Below are positions 1 to 12,435 of a stretch of DNA of 64,000 bases, piece by piece. Origin of the DNA: Gigaspora rosea (Eukaryota > Glomeromycota > Glomeromycetes > Diversisporales > Gigasporaceae); contig QKWP01000593.1 of the NCBI GenBank assembly GCA_003550325.1, forward strand, positions 118,295-182,294. Reading direction: 5' to 3'. The notes beneath the pieces are model-generated. The model was not told the origin of the DNA, did not search any database, and saw nothing but the letters and a program-made list of their open reading frames with translations. Each line of letters begins with the position of its first letter. Position 1 is the first letter of the stretch. The position numbers were made by a program, and so were the translations under genes.

Positions 1-1143
1 TTTTTTTGCTACATATAAAATATTTTCACTGAGTTTAATAAATTCTTTCTATTCACATATTCTTTACTGTTTCTTTAATTCAACAGATCTAATAAATTTA
101 AGATTCGAATGGACTGTTCCGTCGACTACACAACAATTCCGGGTAGGTGAGAGTTGGCTATCTATTTTTAAAATGTTAAAGGGTCTTTATTATTTCATTG
201 TCAATAGTAGGATTGTAAGAGTGCCGAATCTACATCGCAGGAAAATTTGCTTAATATTGTCAATGCGTTGATCTTCATTCTTACAATGTTTTTTCGGGCA
301 GATTCTTTTTCTTAGTTGCTTTGTTGTTTTCTGAGTTTAAGTTTTGTATCTTTTTTTTTTTCTTTTTTTAATTTTGGTAATTTACTGGTGCTTTCTTTGT
401 TTACATTCGCTTGTTCTTATTCTGATGAATTTAATGATTTAATAATCATTATGGTATTTCTCTAATAAACTATGAAAAATCAAAAAAGTTAGTGTTGGCT
501 CTGTATATTTAGCAATTTTAAGGAATAAATTGTTAGCCATTATTATGAAATATTTTCAATTCGTGACATTCAGATTGAGCTTTTAAGTAAAAAAAAAAAA
601 AAGAAGCTATTAGTAACCAAAGTTCGTGGATATTTTTCATTAGATAATATATTCAATTTATTTTATTCGAATTTGGCTTGTGATTAAAAGAAAATTCATT
701 AAACAAATTAATTCAGGCAGAATCGGATGTAAAAAATGTATAACAAATTTCTTACCATAAAATGGGCAATAAGTTCAATGTGATACAGATGACTAGCAAA
801 TTAGGTTCTTAAATTATATCTGGATCGTGATCAGATCCTGTAAGCAAGTCAAGTGCATAGTTCTAAACTAAAGACACTGAAGTTAACAGTTAACAGTTAG
901 TGCCAATTAACTAAAATGCCTTGAATTTTTATTAACTAATGTCGTAATATATTCTCGGACCAAATATCTGCTATTGAGTTTCATTAATTTGTGTAACTGC
1001 TATACCCCAAACCTGCTTGAACCAATTTTACGATTTAAAAATAAAACAATGCCGGAACATGTTTATGATCTTGCATATTCTTACAATTAAGTTTTATTTA
1101 TGGGCACTAATAACTTTTTTATTAAAATCAAAGTTCTTATAGA
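1..1143 (+). repeat. Long inverted repeat A, left copy (cut by window start)
   Basis: This 1.14-kb stretch reappears as a reverse complement at 9718-10872, with few differences and small indels. Both copies hold the TTTTTTGCTACATATAAAAT end and the GTCGACGGAACAGTCC segment (this copy reads the complement). It runs off the window, so its outer end is unknown. Its inner end overlaps the start of repeat B by four bases (1140-1143). It carries no recognised gene. Confidence 0.85.
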
Positions 1144-1860
1144 CTTCTATAAATATACTTCTTATTGTTTTTTAAATACATACTGTTAGAAGTTCGGTCT
1201 CTATAGGGTGCATTTAGAGAGATCTCAGTACGAAGATATTAACAACGCTATACCGAGAGTTACTTAAACTTGCAGATCTGATTTTAGGAAGGTATTTTAT
1301 AATATTTTGTTAAATTTTATATACAACAAGTTTGGCACTTACCATGTGTAGAAGGTTATCTTTTTATAGGTTATTATGGGAAATTTTAGCAGGTTTTATC
1401 GTGTAAAGCCGGGCAGCACTTTAGCAAATCCAATATTATATGGATAATACGCATGAACATGGTGTCTCACATATAATCCTGATATAACGACTCAAGATGA
1501 ACAAGTGGAAATAAAAAGGTCGGCGATTGTGCGAAATCAACTTAAAATTAGTTTGTATGATCAATTATTGTTGATAGCAAGATGATATCAAAAAAATCAG
1601 TGAAGGAAGATAAGGTTCTATATATTCACAACCTGAATAGATAGTGTTTGAAAGAATCTTGGTATAATCCTGGTATAACAATTCAAAATAAGCAAATAGA
1701 AAAAAATTCAACTTTGAGCTAATTCATGAAATTGTTAATAGATTAGACTATGTCAAAAAATCGATAAAGGAGAATTTGTATTTGAAAGGTGAGTAGTGTT
1801 TCACATGCAATCCTGATATAACAATCCAGGATAGACAAGTCGAAGCAAGGAGGTCAACAG
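1140..1860 (+). repeat. Inverted repeat B, left arm of the MULE-like element
   Basis: The first ~420 bp match the reverse complement of 12020-12435 closely. Further in, similarity continues as degenerate tandem units: the phrase TCCTGATATAAC or a close variant recurs near 1477, 1668 and 1812. These correspond to sub-terminal units in the right arm. No coding is evident. Confidence 0.75.
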
Positions 1861-3804
1861 GATGTTTATGATTTTTTAAGAGATAATTTATTTATATAAA
1901 ATTATAAGTTTGACAATCATATGAAATGCATTATACGGGCACTAGTCTTAAAATATATGTAGGTTCTTAAAAAGAAGACTATGATATTTCAAAGGATTCA
2001 TGATGCAAGATATATTCAGAATATCGTATTTATGAGGTTTTGCAAGGTCAGCTGTTTATGAAAACTGCTGATATTTATGGCTTTAGAATTATCATAGCAG
2101 AAATGTCGATTTAACAAGGCCTTCTGATGGTGAACTATTTGCAGATTGCATTTTGAATTCGCCCTTAGAACTCCCAATTGCTTTATCGAATTGCGTTGAT
2201 TCTAATTCACGAAATTGATTTGTTTTTGGTTTGTTTGGTATGTACATATTTAACAGCTTTTTTTGTTGTTTACATGATTTGCGCTTAGATTCACATTATG
2301 TTTATATGCATAATACATAACAATTTGATACTATATTATATATGTACGAATTCAGAACTCTATTTGAAAATTTGTATACTAATTTTAAAGGGTCTAGTTT
2401 TTATATAGTGCGAAATTTAATGATGTTTGATTCGAAGACTAGCTATCAAACATTCCATAACAAAAGAGATTTAAGTGAAAATAAGTTAGCTAATTGGGTT
2501 TTTATTACCTTTATCATGGCCAAAAGGGTTCTTTAATATTATATTAGCCCAAGAACAATTTGTACCAAAAATATGTTATGTATAATCTCTATAAATTAAA
2601 ATATATTCATATTCAAAAATTGAAAAAAAGTTGAACATGAAGCTATAATTTATTTTTTATACACGAATATCAAATCAAACAAATTGAATCTTAAAAAGCT
2701 ATGATAAATTCCAAAAATTTCATTTCTTAGTACCGGTTTTAATGCCTATACATTTAATCTCTACAGTCTAACCTCCCAAAACTAATACACTTGGAAGACA
2801 AACTTTATATCAGTTTTGAGAGGGTATCAGATTTAAAAAATCGATGTAACATCACTTGACCTTTGTGAATTGTGATTGGCTAAAAAAAAAGTAAAAATTC
2901 AAAAAAAGTGGTTTAAAAAAAAAAGAAAAAGGCAAATTAAAAAAAACTTGTCTTAGGAAAAAAAAAAAAGACTTAAAAAAAAAAAACCAGCATCGATTTC
3001 AATTTGCTTGGCATTTGCAATATAAATAAATAAATAAACGTACAGTTTTTGCTATGGAACTTAACAATTTGCTTTCTATGAAATTATTAATTGAATTACC
3101 ATTAATTTAATATTTGTTGGGCACGGGCAGAAACACGATAAAATATGACCTGAGTTTTTTTATTCACTATATTATATGTGCAAAGCCTTTTGACGAAAGG
3201 GTAATGTAAAAAGGGTTCCTAAAAAAATCACTGCATATAGTCATGCGTAAGAGTTTTTAGAAAGCTTACGTGCTAGTTTGCATTGTTTATTGCTACTTTT
3301 GTATAATAATTCTCAACAAAAAAAAATTTTTTTATTCATTAGTTGATACCCAATTCAAAAATTTTCCGGGTCTTTAGACATGTGCCACTAATTCTTCATA
3401 TTTATGTAGAATCTCAAAAAAAAAATGGGATAAAATATGTTACTACACCTACTTTGGTAGAGATAATCATTCATTTTTACCAGACATATGGTAAGCGGTA
3501 CATAAATTATTTAAAGTTGATTTTCATATTACTGTATTACTTACTCTGGAATAGTTTGGCAATGTTAAATTCACCAGGAGGATATAGTAACAGTAACATT
3601 ATTTAAGTTATAGTCAAGTAATTTTATTACTGACAATCGAATAGAAAAGCAATATGCCGCCACACCTTTTTTGGAAAACTTTAAAAAAGGTGATTCCTTT
3701 TTTTTTTATCTAGATGTAACCAGTCCAAAGTAAAAACAAAATAAGACATTATTATATAAATAGTTTAAAAATTATAGCGCGAACTGCTTATTACTAAAAA
3801 TCTA
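1861..3804. other. Non-coding stretch inside the MULE-like element
   Basis: AT-rich DNA with poly-A runs (2881-2990) and no recognisable gene. Short open frames at 2342-2536 and 3343-3606 resemble no known family and have no supporting context. It is probably 5' flanking sequence of the transposase. Confidence 0.5.
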
Positions 3805-6800
3805 ATGAATGACTTATCTTTACCTATTAATTGTAACAATAGATCAAGTATAATTTGGCGCCCATTATTGCCAAATCTTCAATGCATTCAAGTGCCACTT
3901 ACTGAAATACCATCAGTACTAGACTTGTATATATTTGATACAATATTATCTAGAGGTGGTAGACTTGGCGAAGGGTATGAAATTTTGGCCAAGGACTATA
4001 AAAACAGAAGACAGGTAAAGTGTTTTTTTAAAGAAGTATGAATTATATTTGAAGTAGTTTCTTATTATTTCCAATAAAGGTACGTGAAGGAGATGTGAAA
4101 AAAATTATACTTGTAGATGAATATGCAAAACAACTCAATAATCCAAAATTTGCATACGTAGAATACATGTGATGCTCTGTTCGGGTATATATAGTATAAT
4201 AAAGAATATATTCATATATCATTAGTGAATTATAAAATACTAATCATGTTTCTTAAAGAACGGTTGTTGTGAAGGCAAATGTGATTGGAAAGGTCGTATC
4301 TCTGTTCCCCAAGACAAGTCACTTAACTTATATAATATTGAGTGTCATGGAAATCATGATCCTGATCACGTTTGAAAAAAACCACCTCGCATGTCAAATT
4401 CAATAAGGAAAACAATAATTAGCAATGGGTAAATATATATATATATAAATAAATTAAAAATAAAAAATCCAGATTTTTATTTATTAATTTTGTTTTTAGA
4501 ACTCATGAATAACTCAAAGGTTCTTAGTACAACTCTTGATACACTGTCAAATCAAGTTCAACCAACGTCTACCAGATTTGCGCCCAATCTTGAATCAATT
4601 CAAAATGCCCTAAAATATGATAAAAAGTTGTATAATCCAAGCATATCAGAGTTTGAGAAAGTAATAAATCAGCGAATTTTATTTATAGTGATATAAATTG
4701 ATGAAAATTTTTCAATCGATTAGTTAATAGACTAATCGATTTTATTCAACTAATCGATTAGTTGGCCAATCGATTAATCGACTAATCGATTAGTTGACTA
4801 ATTGATTGACCAACTAATCGATTGACCAACTAATCAATTAGTTGAATAAATAATAAACGAAACTTGGTAAAATACACATAAGGTAGCAACTAAAACAGCC
4901 CGATTGATTAAATGACCAATTGTCTAGTCGATTAATTGACCAATCGACTAGTTGATTAATCGATTAGTTGGCCAATCGACTAATCGATTAATTGATAAGT
5001 TGGGTCTGTAAAATTCAAATCGATTAGTTGTCAACTTTACAACTAATCGTTAATTCGATTTTCAATTCGTATCACTATTTTATTTTATTAATTTAATTTT
5101 AATTTAATTTAATTCGTTTATATTAATTAATTTAATTTAATTATATATTTACTTATTTTGCTTTGGTTAACAGGTTTGTTCTATAATGGACGATTATGAG
5201 ACCAAAGGCACTGCTATATCAAAACAATATGGTGTCAAGGATGCCCAAGATCCCCAAAAAACAAGCTGTGCTTCTTGGCATCGCATCTACAATTATGCCA
5301 GTTTTTTTAAATAAATATTCAGACTTTCTCGCTATAGATTCTACTGGTCGTCGCAACAGTTTAAACTTTCCAAATACAGCCTTTATGGTCAGATCCGATG
5401 AACCCCGTGGTTGAATTGTAGCAACATTCATAAGTGATAAAGAAACTATACCAGTTGTTGATCTTATGTTTGAGTTAGTAAGTATTTTGTATTTTTTGAT
5501 AATTTTGTTAGATGATACTATAACTTTGGTTTTTTTGAAGTTTATCCAACATAGTATTAAGAACAGCATAGAATTGAACCCTAAATGGTTAGCTATAGAT
5601 AAATGGGATCCTTACTTAGCTGCAGCTAGAAAACATTTTCCTAATATGCAAGTAGTTTTGTGTGACTGGCATGAGGGTAAGCTTTTATAAAATTTTATTA
5701 ATATTTTGTTACAAGTTTTTTTCTTAATTTTTTTTTTTGTAATATTGTTTCTTATTTAGCAGATGCACTTAAGGAATGGTTCACTAAAAATTTAAACGAT
5801 CAATGGCTTAGGGATTGAATATTTTATCAATTTCGATTCGTTAAACGGTCCCGAGATCAAGAAGAATTTAATCAACGAAAAGTTACTATTATAGATGCAA
5901 AGAAACTTCAAGTTGCCATCGGAATTACAAATTTAAAAGTTGCAGAGACTGTCACATCTTATTTTTGAAAGTATTGGTTTGGTGATTGGGTTGGTTAGTA
6001 AAATTCTTTATTTTTTGGTATCTTCCATGTTTCGCACTAACACTATAGCAGATACATGGCCAGATTACAAACAAAATAATTGTCTTATGAAGACAAATAT
6101 ATTGTTAAAAAGTTATTTTAAGAAGGATATGATACTACACTACCGAGGAAAATATACCAAATCTCTATATTCGAATCTTGAAAAGATAGGTGCATCAATG
6201 CGCGTAGATAATGGAGAGGTTGAAAGGCAATCTAATTCTTTTTTTTTTTCTTAATTTATATAATATAAATATTCTTTTCTATGAAGATTTTGGCGAGGAG
6301 AAGAAAAACTTCCTACAACATCAAGATTACAACGAGAAATGAAAAAAGTAAACATAATGGGAGAATTATTGTATAAAAAAAACCTTGTTCAAGGTAAATA
6401 TGTATGTGCTAAATATACTGAACTTATAACAATATCTTTAATTTTATAATTTATTATAGGTTCGTATGTAAAAATAAATTATGGTTTGAATTTTTATAAG
6501 AACTGTCATTTCCCCAGCAAGCCTTTTACCCAGCATTGCACAAAGTGATAATTTAAATAATAACATATAGCTATGCGATGCCAGGTAAATAGCTTGTCAA
6601 GGAATAACATTTGAAAAATTAAGCACAAATGTTAATTCGGCATAAAGAAAGTCAATTGCGCTGTGTTTTTTATACGTTTATATTTACAATATTTTTAAAA
6701 TTTCAAAAATTGATAAGGATACTTGGAATGTATCCTGGTTCAGTACAAATGATGATACTCAGCACACTGCCATTGAAATGGAAAATGAAATAGAAGATGA

Positions 6801-7001
6801 AATGGAAGATATCGATGAAGAAAACTTTAAATCTAACTCTATTGATGAGTGCAACATTAAACAACAAACAAAAACATTGTGTATTACACATAGAAGTGGA
6901 AAGTTTGCTTGCCCATGTGGCTTTAATGTAATCCGAAGTCACGAGTGTCAGGACATTGTAGCTGTTAGGTTATTCATTGATAAGTCTGGGTTACAAAAGT
7001 A
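3805..7001 (+). pseudogene. MULE-like transposase, multi-exon, broken
   Basis: DDE-type transposase. Likely exons are 3805-4014, 4080-4184, 4259-4428, ~4500-4660, 5174-5477, 5541-5676, 5760-~6229 and further pieces to 7001. Introns are GT-AG; the one at 4185-4258 has a CTAAT branch site. An N-terminal zinc-binding pattern (CEGKCDW then CHGNHDPDH) precedes the catalytic core. The first catalytic Asp lies in FLAIDSTGRRN, followed by NTAFMVRSDEPRG and VATFISDKETIPVV, and then the second region AIDKWDP with VVLCDWHE. Near 6900-6960 a Cys-rich segment, FACPCGFNVIRSHECQD, resembles a SWIM finger with the final His replaced by Asp. In-frame TGAs lie at 4170, 4373, 5412, 5816 and 5966, and the frame shifts near 6000 and at the 4428/4500 junction. 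The start is the first ATG giving an exon continuous with the downstream frame. Confidence 0.6.
4688..5075. mobile_element. MITE with TA duplication inside a transposase intron
   Basis: 388 bp starting GTGATATAAATTGA and ending with the imperfect complement (CAATTCGTATCAC), flanked by TA on both sides. Its body is made of about fifteen variants of ATCGATTAGTTG in both orientations, giving strong self-complementarity. It lies in the long intron (about 4661-5173) of the broken MULE transposase. Tc1/mariner-type termini are inferred from the TA sites. Confidence 0.6.
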
Positions 7002-7232
7002 AGAATGTTTGTTTATACGTAATTACAGAATTATTGCTATATACGGTGTTATATTTTTAACCCTTCCTTTTACAGTACGTTTAATTCTCTTGATAAATTC
7101 AAATTACAATAGTAAGAAGATCTTGCTTTTTATACGTATGAATGCATTTATCAAATGTAGTATAAAATCTACTATGTATATATAATATTAAGGATAAGTA
7201 ATGGGTATATGTGTTATATCAAATCTAAGTAT

Positions 7233-7395
7233 AGTCGACCTCCCTAAGTACACCCTCTTAGTGCACTTAGAAAGGGTGTGCATTTAATAGAGAGCAAAAT
7301 ATATAGAGCTTTATAAGCTGTAACCGGACTATACCGTGTATTTAGAGAGTTTATATCATCCGTGCACTTAGAGAAGTGCACTTAGGAGGTCTAAT
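7233..7395. mobile_element. Small MITE between transposase and protease-like exons
   Basis: About 160 bp with imperfect terminal inverted repeats: GTCGACCTCCCTAAGTACAC at the left and GTGCACTTAGGAGGTCTAAT at the right. The internal segment repeats GTGCACTTAG. No coding capacity. It lies in what would be an intron if the transposase and the downstream protease-like domain are one gene. Confidence 0.55.
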
Positions 7396-7562
7396 TGTAC
7401 TCTTACTATTTGTTCATTTTATTAACTTATGATATTTGAATTTTGTAAATTCGGTTAAATATTTAAATTTTTTTTATCAAAACGTGCTATGAATAAGGAA
7501 TTTTAAATATAGATTGTGTAATTAGCCTAATAATACTTATACATATTTTTTTTTATATTCAA

Positions 7563-9409
7563 TATAGGTCTGCGGCTGAATCAGTTGCAAGCAGTTCGCT
7601 CGAATCTTATCTTCTCCAGAAAGATGCTAATGGCCACAATAAGAATGAGCTTAAGCTACCTGGAAAAAGAGGTCCTAAGAATAAGAGAAAAAGCTGATTT
7701 GTACCAGGAGAATTTATTCAACTTCGAGATAAAGTCTTAGACATGCCTTACTATATGGCAAAGATTGTTGAAATTATTGGTGAGAGCAGAGTTATTGTAG
7801 ATATTATCTTCGAGAATGGTAATACAGATTGATGCATAGTTCAGTTTACTGATATAATCGGGTATGTCAATGAAGCAAAAAAAAATCAAAGGTAATACGA
7901 TTTGTAATTCTATTTGTTTTATTTTTTACTTTATTTTATTTCATTTTTTTTTATTTTATTTTATTTTATTTTTTTATTATATTTTTATTTTATTTTTTAA
8001 ATAATGTACTTTATAAATTTTTAGAAAAACAAGCAAATTACATCTTTATAGCCCGTACCATTATCTAAAGACTCTTACAGCAATGCCGTTATTTTTACAA
8101 TGGCATATAGAGGAAAGAAAGGCATGTTACATTTAACCTCTACATGCCCAGTAGATACAAGTCTTACGCTTATTCAAAACGTTTTTACTTGGCAAGAAAT
8201 TTATAACCAAGCTGCTGCTTTCGCATCAGCTGACCCAAATTCACATACTTATCTCCTTCTTCAAGTTTTTGCCCTAATGAAGCAGAAAAAATAGGCAGAG
8301 GCTAAGTTTCTTTTGATTGGAAATTTGCCATCATATGCCAATTTAACAAAAACGGACCAAATAGATTTATTTGGGGGTCTTTCTGAACGGTTTTTTGAAC
8401 AATTCTTTGGTGATTCCTTGGATCGAAATCTTATTGTTGTCAAAAGTACAATAGCATCTATATGTGATTCCGATTACTGCCTAAAGAAAGTTTTGCATTC
8501 AGCAAACTTCTACGATATAATACTTATGTAACTTGCTTAATAATTTTTCATTTGTGCTATCTTAGGATAATCCGTTATTTGGCTTAGCATAACAAAATTT
8601 TATTTTATTGTCTTTGTTTACTGTCTTGTTTTAAATAATACTTGTAAAATCTAATTCTTTTTTTTTTTTTTAATAGAAAAACGCAAGTACCTGTATTACC
8701 AGAAAGTAGTTATTTTGAAACCTGTTTTAAAAATTGGCAAGAATCTCACATCGTTCCATGTAGTGCAGAATTCAAGGCTATAAATGAAGAATCGATTCCT
8801 GAAAATGCTTTTAAGATTGACAAATATACTTTAGTAGAAACTGGAGATGTCAAGTTAAATTATTCATTTTTATCCATTATTTATTTACTTTCAGTTTCTA
8901 ATTTTTTTTTTTAGATATTTGTACCTATGTGCGGGCAAGGTCAAATCAACAAGACAAATTGATCAGCGGCTGCCATTGATTCTTGTAATTAATGTTACGG
9001 GCATTAGCATTACTGATGAGGAAATATATCTTGAGAACAAAGACCTTCCAGAAGAAATCGATTTTCCTTCAAATGGTGTAAATAAAAACAAAGGTAAAGG
9101 GTTAATATAAGGCTTTGTTTCTATTTACTAGTATCTCAAATAAGCCAGCTTAAATCAGCTTATTTTGTAAACACAGATATTATAGCGCTTTTTTTTTTTT
9201 TTTATAAATATCGTCTTATGGGAGTTTCTTTTTGCGATGGTAATCATCACATTGCAGATGTGCATTTTGAGAACGTCAAAAATGCAGGTTGGTATTAGTA
9301 TGATGGATTGGGAAAAACCTATCGTGCAAGGGCAATGTACATAGGAAGTTCATGTCTGCCTCGCAGAAGTAACTACACTATGGATTACGTAATTTATGCA
9401 AAGATATGA
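7563..9409 (+). pseudogene. Ubiquitin-protease-like domain linked to the MULE, broken
   Basis: Exons with GT-AG introns encode, in order: a basic linker (KLPGKRGPKNKRK); a Tudor/SH3-like stretch (FVPGEFIQLRD, then YYMAKIVEI and CIVQFTDIIGY); a cysteine box with LTSTCPVDTSLTLIQ at about 8130-8170, resembling the USP Cys box; a LYLCAGKVKSTRQIDQ segment followed by PLILVINV; and a His-box-like end, GNHHIADVHFENV then GWY and YDGL. This order matches USP-like cysteine proteases, so it may cleave ubiquitin or a ubiquitin-like protein, or serve as an inactive domain. It is damaged by TGA at 7695 and 7830, TAG at 8292 and 9296, and a one-base shift near 8110. It could be the C-terminal half of the transposase, since 7001 is a good splice donor, or a second gene. 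Confidence 0.5.
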
Positions 9410-9717
9410 AGAGTTAGATCATACATTTGTTTTTTAGCTGTGAGTTATTTAAACGTTACACTATTTTTAAAATCTGCAAATATTCAGATCTATAAAAGGA
9501 AGATATCTGAATAGTGCGTATATATTTAGCTGAAGGCAGGAATAGATAAAACTTTACCAAGATACCAGGCATTTTAAAGTTGAAAAAAGGGGTTTAGAAT
9601 GTTATCTGAAATCTGGTAAAAGTAAAAGGTTTGCCGGATGTTACTGTTATACATTGAATGACCCAATTTATAATTTAAATATATATCAAGAAAGTCTGTA
9701 TAAAATTAAGTCATGTT
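9410..9717. other. Transposon 3' region, no recognised gene
   Basis: About 300 bp between the broken protease-like domain and inverted repeat A'. A short imperfect inverted pair around 9474-9516 (CAGATCTATAAAAG / GATATCTGAATAG) is visible. Nothing else is recognised. Confidence 0.4.
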
Positions 9718-10872
9718 TCTATAAGAACTTTGATTTTAATAAAAAAGTTATTAGTGCCCGTAAATAAAACTTAATTATTAGAATATGCAAGATCGTAAAC
9801 ATGTTCCGGCATTGTTTTATTTTTAAATCATAAAATTGGTTCAAGCAGGTTTGGGGTGTAGTGGTTACACAAATTAATGAAACTCAATAGCAGATATTTG
9901 GTCCGAGAATATATTACGACATTAGTTAATAAAAATTCAAGGCATTTTAGTTAATTGGCACTAACTGTTAACTGTTAACTTCAGTGTCTTTAGTTTAGAA
10001 CTATGCACTTGACTTGCTCACGGGATCTGATCACGATCCAGATATAATTTAAGAACCTAATTTGCTAGTCATCTGTATCATGTTGAACTTATTGCCCATT
10101 TTATGGTAAGAAATTTGTTATACATTTTTTACATATAAAAAGGCTGATTCTGCCTTAATTAAATTGTTTAATGAATTTTCTTTTAATCACAAGCCAAATT
10201 CGAATAAAATAAATTGAATATATTATCTAATGAAAAATATCCACGAACTTTGGTTACTAATAGCTTTTTTTTTTTTTTTACTTAAAAGCTCAATCTGAAT
10301 GTCACGAATTGAAAATATTTCATAATAATGGCTAACAATTTATTCCTTAAGATTGCTAAATATACAGAGCCAATACTAACTTTTTTGATTTTTCATAGTT
10401 TATTAGAGAAATACCAAAATGATTATTAAATCGTTAAATTCATCAGAATAAGAACCTACGAATGTAAACAAAGAAAGTACCAGTAAATCACCAAAATTAA
10501 AAAAAGAAAAAAAAGATACAAAACTTAAACTCAGAAAACAACAAAGCAACTAAGAAAAATGAATCCGCCTGAAAAAACATTGTAAGAATGAAGATCAACA
10601 CGTTGACAATATTAAGCAAATTTTCCTGCAATGTAAATTCGGCACTCTTACAATCCTACCATTGACAATGAAATAATAAAGACCCTTTAACATTTTAAAA
10701 ATAGATAGCCAACCCTCATAGCCAACCCTCACCTACCCAGAATTGTTGTGTAGTCGACGGAACAGTCCATTCGAATCTTAAATTTATTAGATCTTTTGAA
10801 TTAAAGAAACAGTAAAGAATATGTGAATAGAAAGAATTTATTAAACTCAGTGAAAATATTTTATATGTAGCA
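9718..10872 (-). repeat. Long inverted repeat A', right copy
   Basis: Reverse complement of 1-1143, starting at TCTATAAGAACTTTG and ending at the ACATATAAAATATTTT complement next to a poly-A run. One 16-bp tandem duplication (AGCCAACCCTC twice, near 10710-10730) distinguishes it from the left copy. On the left A is outside B; here A' is inside B', so the four segments are not a simple nested pair. Confidence 0.85.
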
Positions 10873-11211
10873 AAAAAAAAACCAAATTTACCTTTAATAA
10901 AGTCATAGAGTTCAAACTTCATTATAGTGATTCTTGAAACTGTTTCCTTGTGTTTAGTAATAAAAAGGAACTTTTAGAATTAGTAAGCAAGACCCTTATA
11001 TATAATATAAAATGATTAAACTTGTGATGTAGTCATCATAAACAAAAATAGAAGAAGTCATGATTGCGCAAAACGAGACCTGAAATCAGAACCTGATAGA
11101 AAATTATAACCTAGCTGCACTAGAAGAGAGTAATATAGCATAATTGGTTAATTAATAAATATAGGGAAAGAGAATAAGAAGAAACAAGGTATTGGAAATG
11201 AAGGTATTTCA

Positions 11212-11422
11212 CAGATCAGTATAGTATAAGTGAGCAGATCCGTATAGTATAGGCCGAAATTTAAATCTATACTATACTGATCTGGCATAATATATATTAG
11301 GGTTAGGAATTATAGCTGATCGGTATAGGGTTAGGGTTAGGAACTATAGCTAATTGGTATAGTATAGATCTTAAATTTGGCCTATACTATACGGATTTGC
11401 TCACCTATACCATACTGATCTG
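11212..11422. repeat. Hairpin with telomere-like repeats in the loop
   Basis: Two ~70-bp arms (11212-11285 and 11356-11422) are inverted copies containing CAGATCAGTATAGTATA and GCCTATACTATACGGAT-type segments. The ~70-bp loop carries TTAGGGTTAGG and GGGTTAGGGTTAGG blocks, matching the common fungal telomere repeat TTAGGG. It lies between A' and B'. Confidence 0.7.
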
Positions 11423-11497
11423 CTATAATCTCGAAATGAAATGAAGAAATGAATACTTAATTGACCAATTACGAATTCCGTGATTGCCGCAGCAACT

Positions 11498-12435
11498 GAT
11501 CATACGAATAGTTTAAAATTGAAATCTTTTTATACAATCGCTGAATTCCTAATTTTTCGCCCATCCACCCTGAATCGTTATATAGGATTACATTTGAGAC
11601 ACCATGCTTCTTTTGAATATCATCTAATCAGGTTGCGGAATACACAGAACCAAATTCTTCATCAATTTTTTGATGTCGCCTAGTCTATCAGATGAGATCC
11701 ATTCAATATGCGATCGTACGAATCAGTTCAAAGTTGAGCCTTTCACACAATCGTCGACTGCTCCTAAATACTACCAAACCAGGTTGCAGAATATACAGAA
11801 CCAAATCTTCCATCGATTTTTTTTGATAACGTCTAGTCTATTAAATGAGATCCATTCAATATGCGATCATACGAATCAATTCAAAGTTGAAACCTTTTCG
11901 CACAATCATCGACCTCTGTGTTTCTCCTTTCAAATACTATCTGACCAATATAAGATCCAAGTCCCCCTTCACTAATTTTTTTGATATTGCATTGCTATCT
12001 ATTCAATAATCGATCATATGAACTAATTTTAAGTTGATTTCGCGCAATCGCTGACCTTTTTATTTCTACTTGTTCATCTTGAGTCGTTATATCAGGATTA
12101 CATGTGAGACACCATGTTCATGCGTATTATCCATATAATATTGGATTTGCTTAAAGTGCCACCCAGGCTTTACGCGATGAAACCTGCTAAAATTTCCCAT
12201 AATAACCTATAAAAAGATAACCTTTTACACATGGTAAGTGCCAAACTTGTTGTATATAAAATTTAACGAAGTATTATAAAATACCTTCCTAAAATTAGAT
12301 CTGCAAGTTTAAGTAACTCTCGGTATAGCGCCGTTAGTATTTTCGTACTGAGATCTCTCTAAATGCACTCTATAGAGACCGAACTTCTAACTGTATGTAT
12401 TTAAAAAACAATAAGAAGTATATTTATAGAAGTCT
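11498..12435 (-). repeat. Inverted repeat B' with sub-terminal tandem units
   Basis: The outer ~420 bp are the reverse complement of 1141-1560. The inner part is a tandem array of degenerate units, each starting GATCATACGAAT or a variant, at 11498, 11712, 11865 and 12012 (spacings 214, 153 and 147). Each unit has a pyrimidine-rich CGCACAATCG-type segment and a GTTGCAGAATA-type segment. Open frames here are by-products of the repeat. Confidence 0.75.

Noticed and set aside
5219..5569. 116-codon minus-strand frame
   Set aside because: It overlaps exons with clear transposase motifs on the plus strand.
3805..9409. TGA read as tryptophan in this element
   Set aside because: Normal TGG codons are used for Trp nearby, TAG stops and frameshifts are also present, and CGA to TGA decay explains the data more simply. 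Kept as an alternative within a finding.
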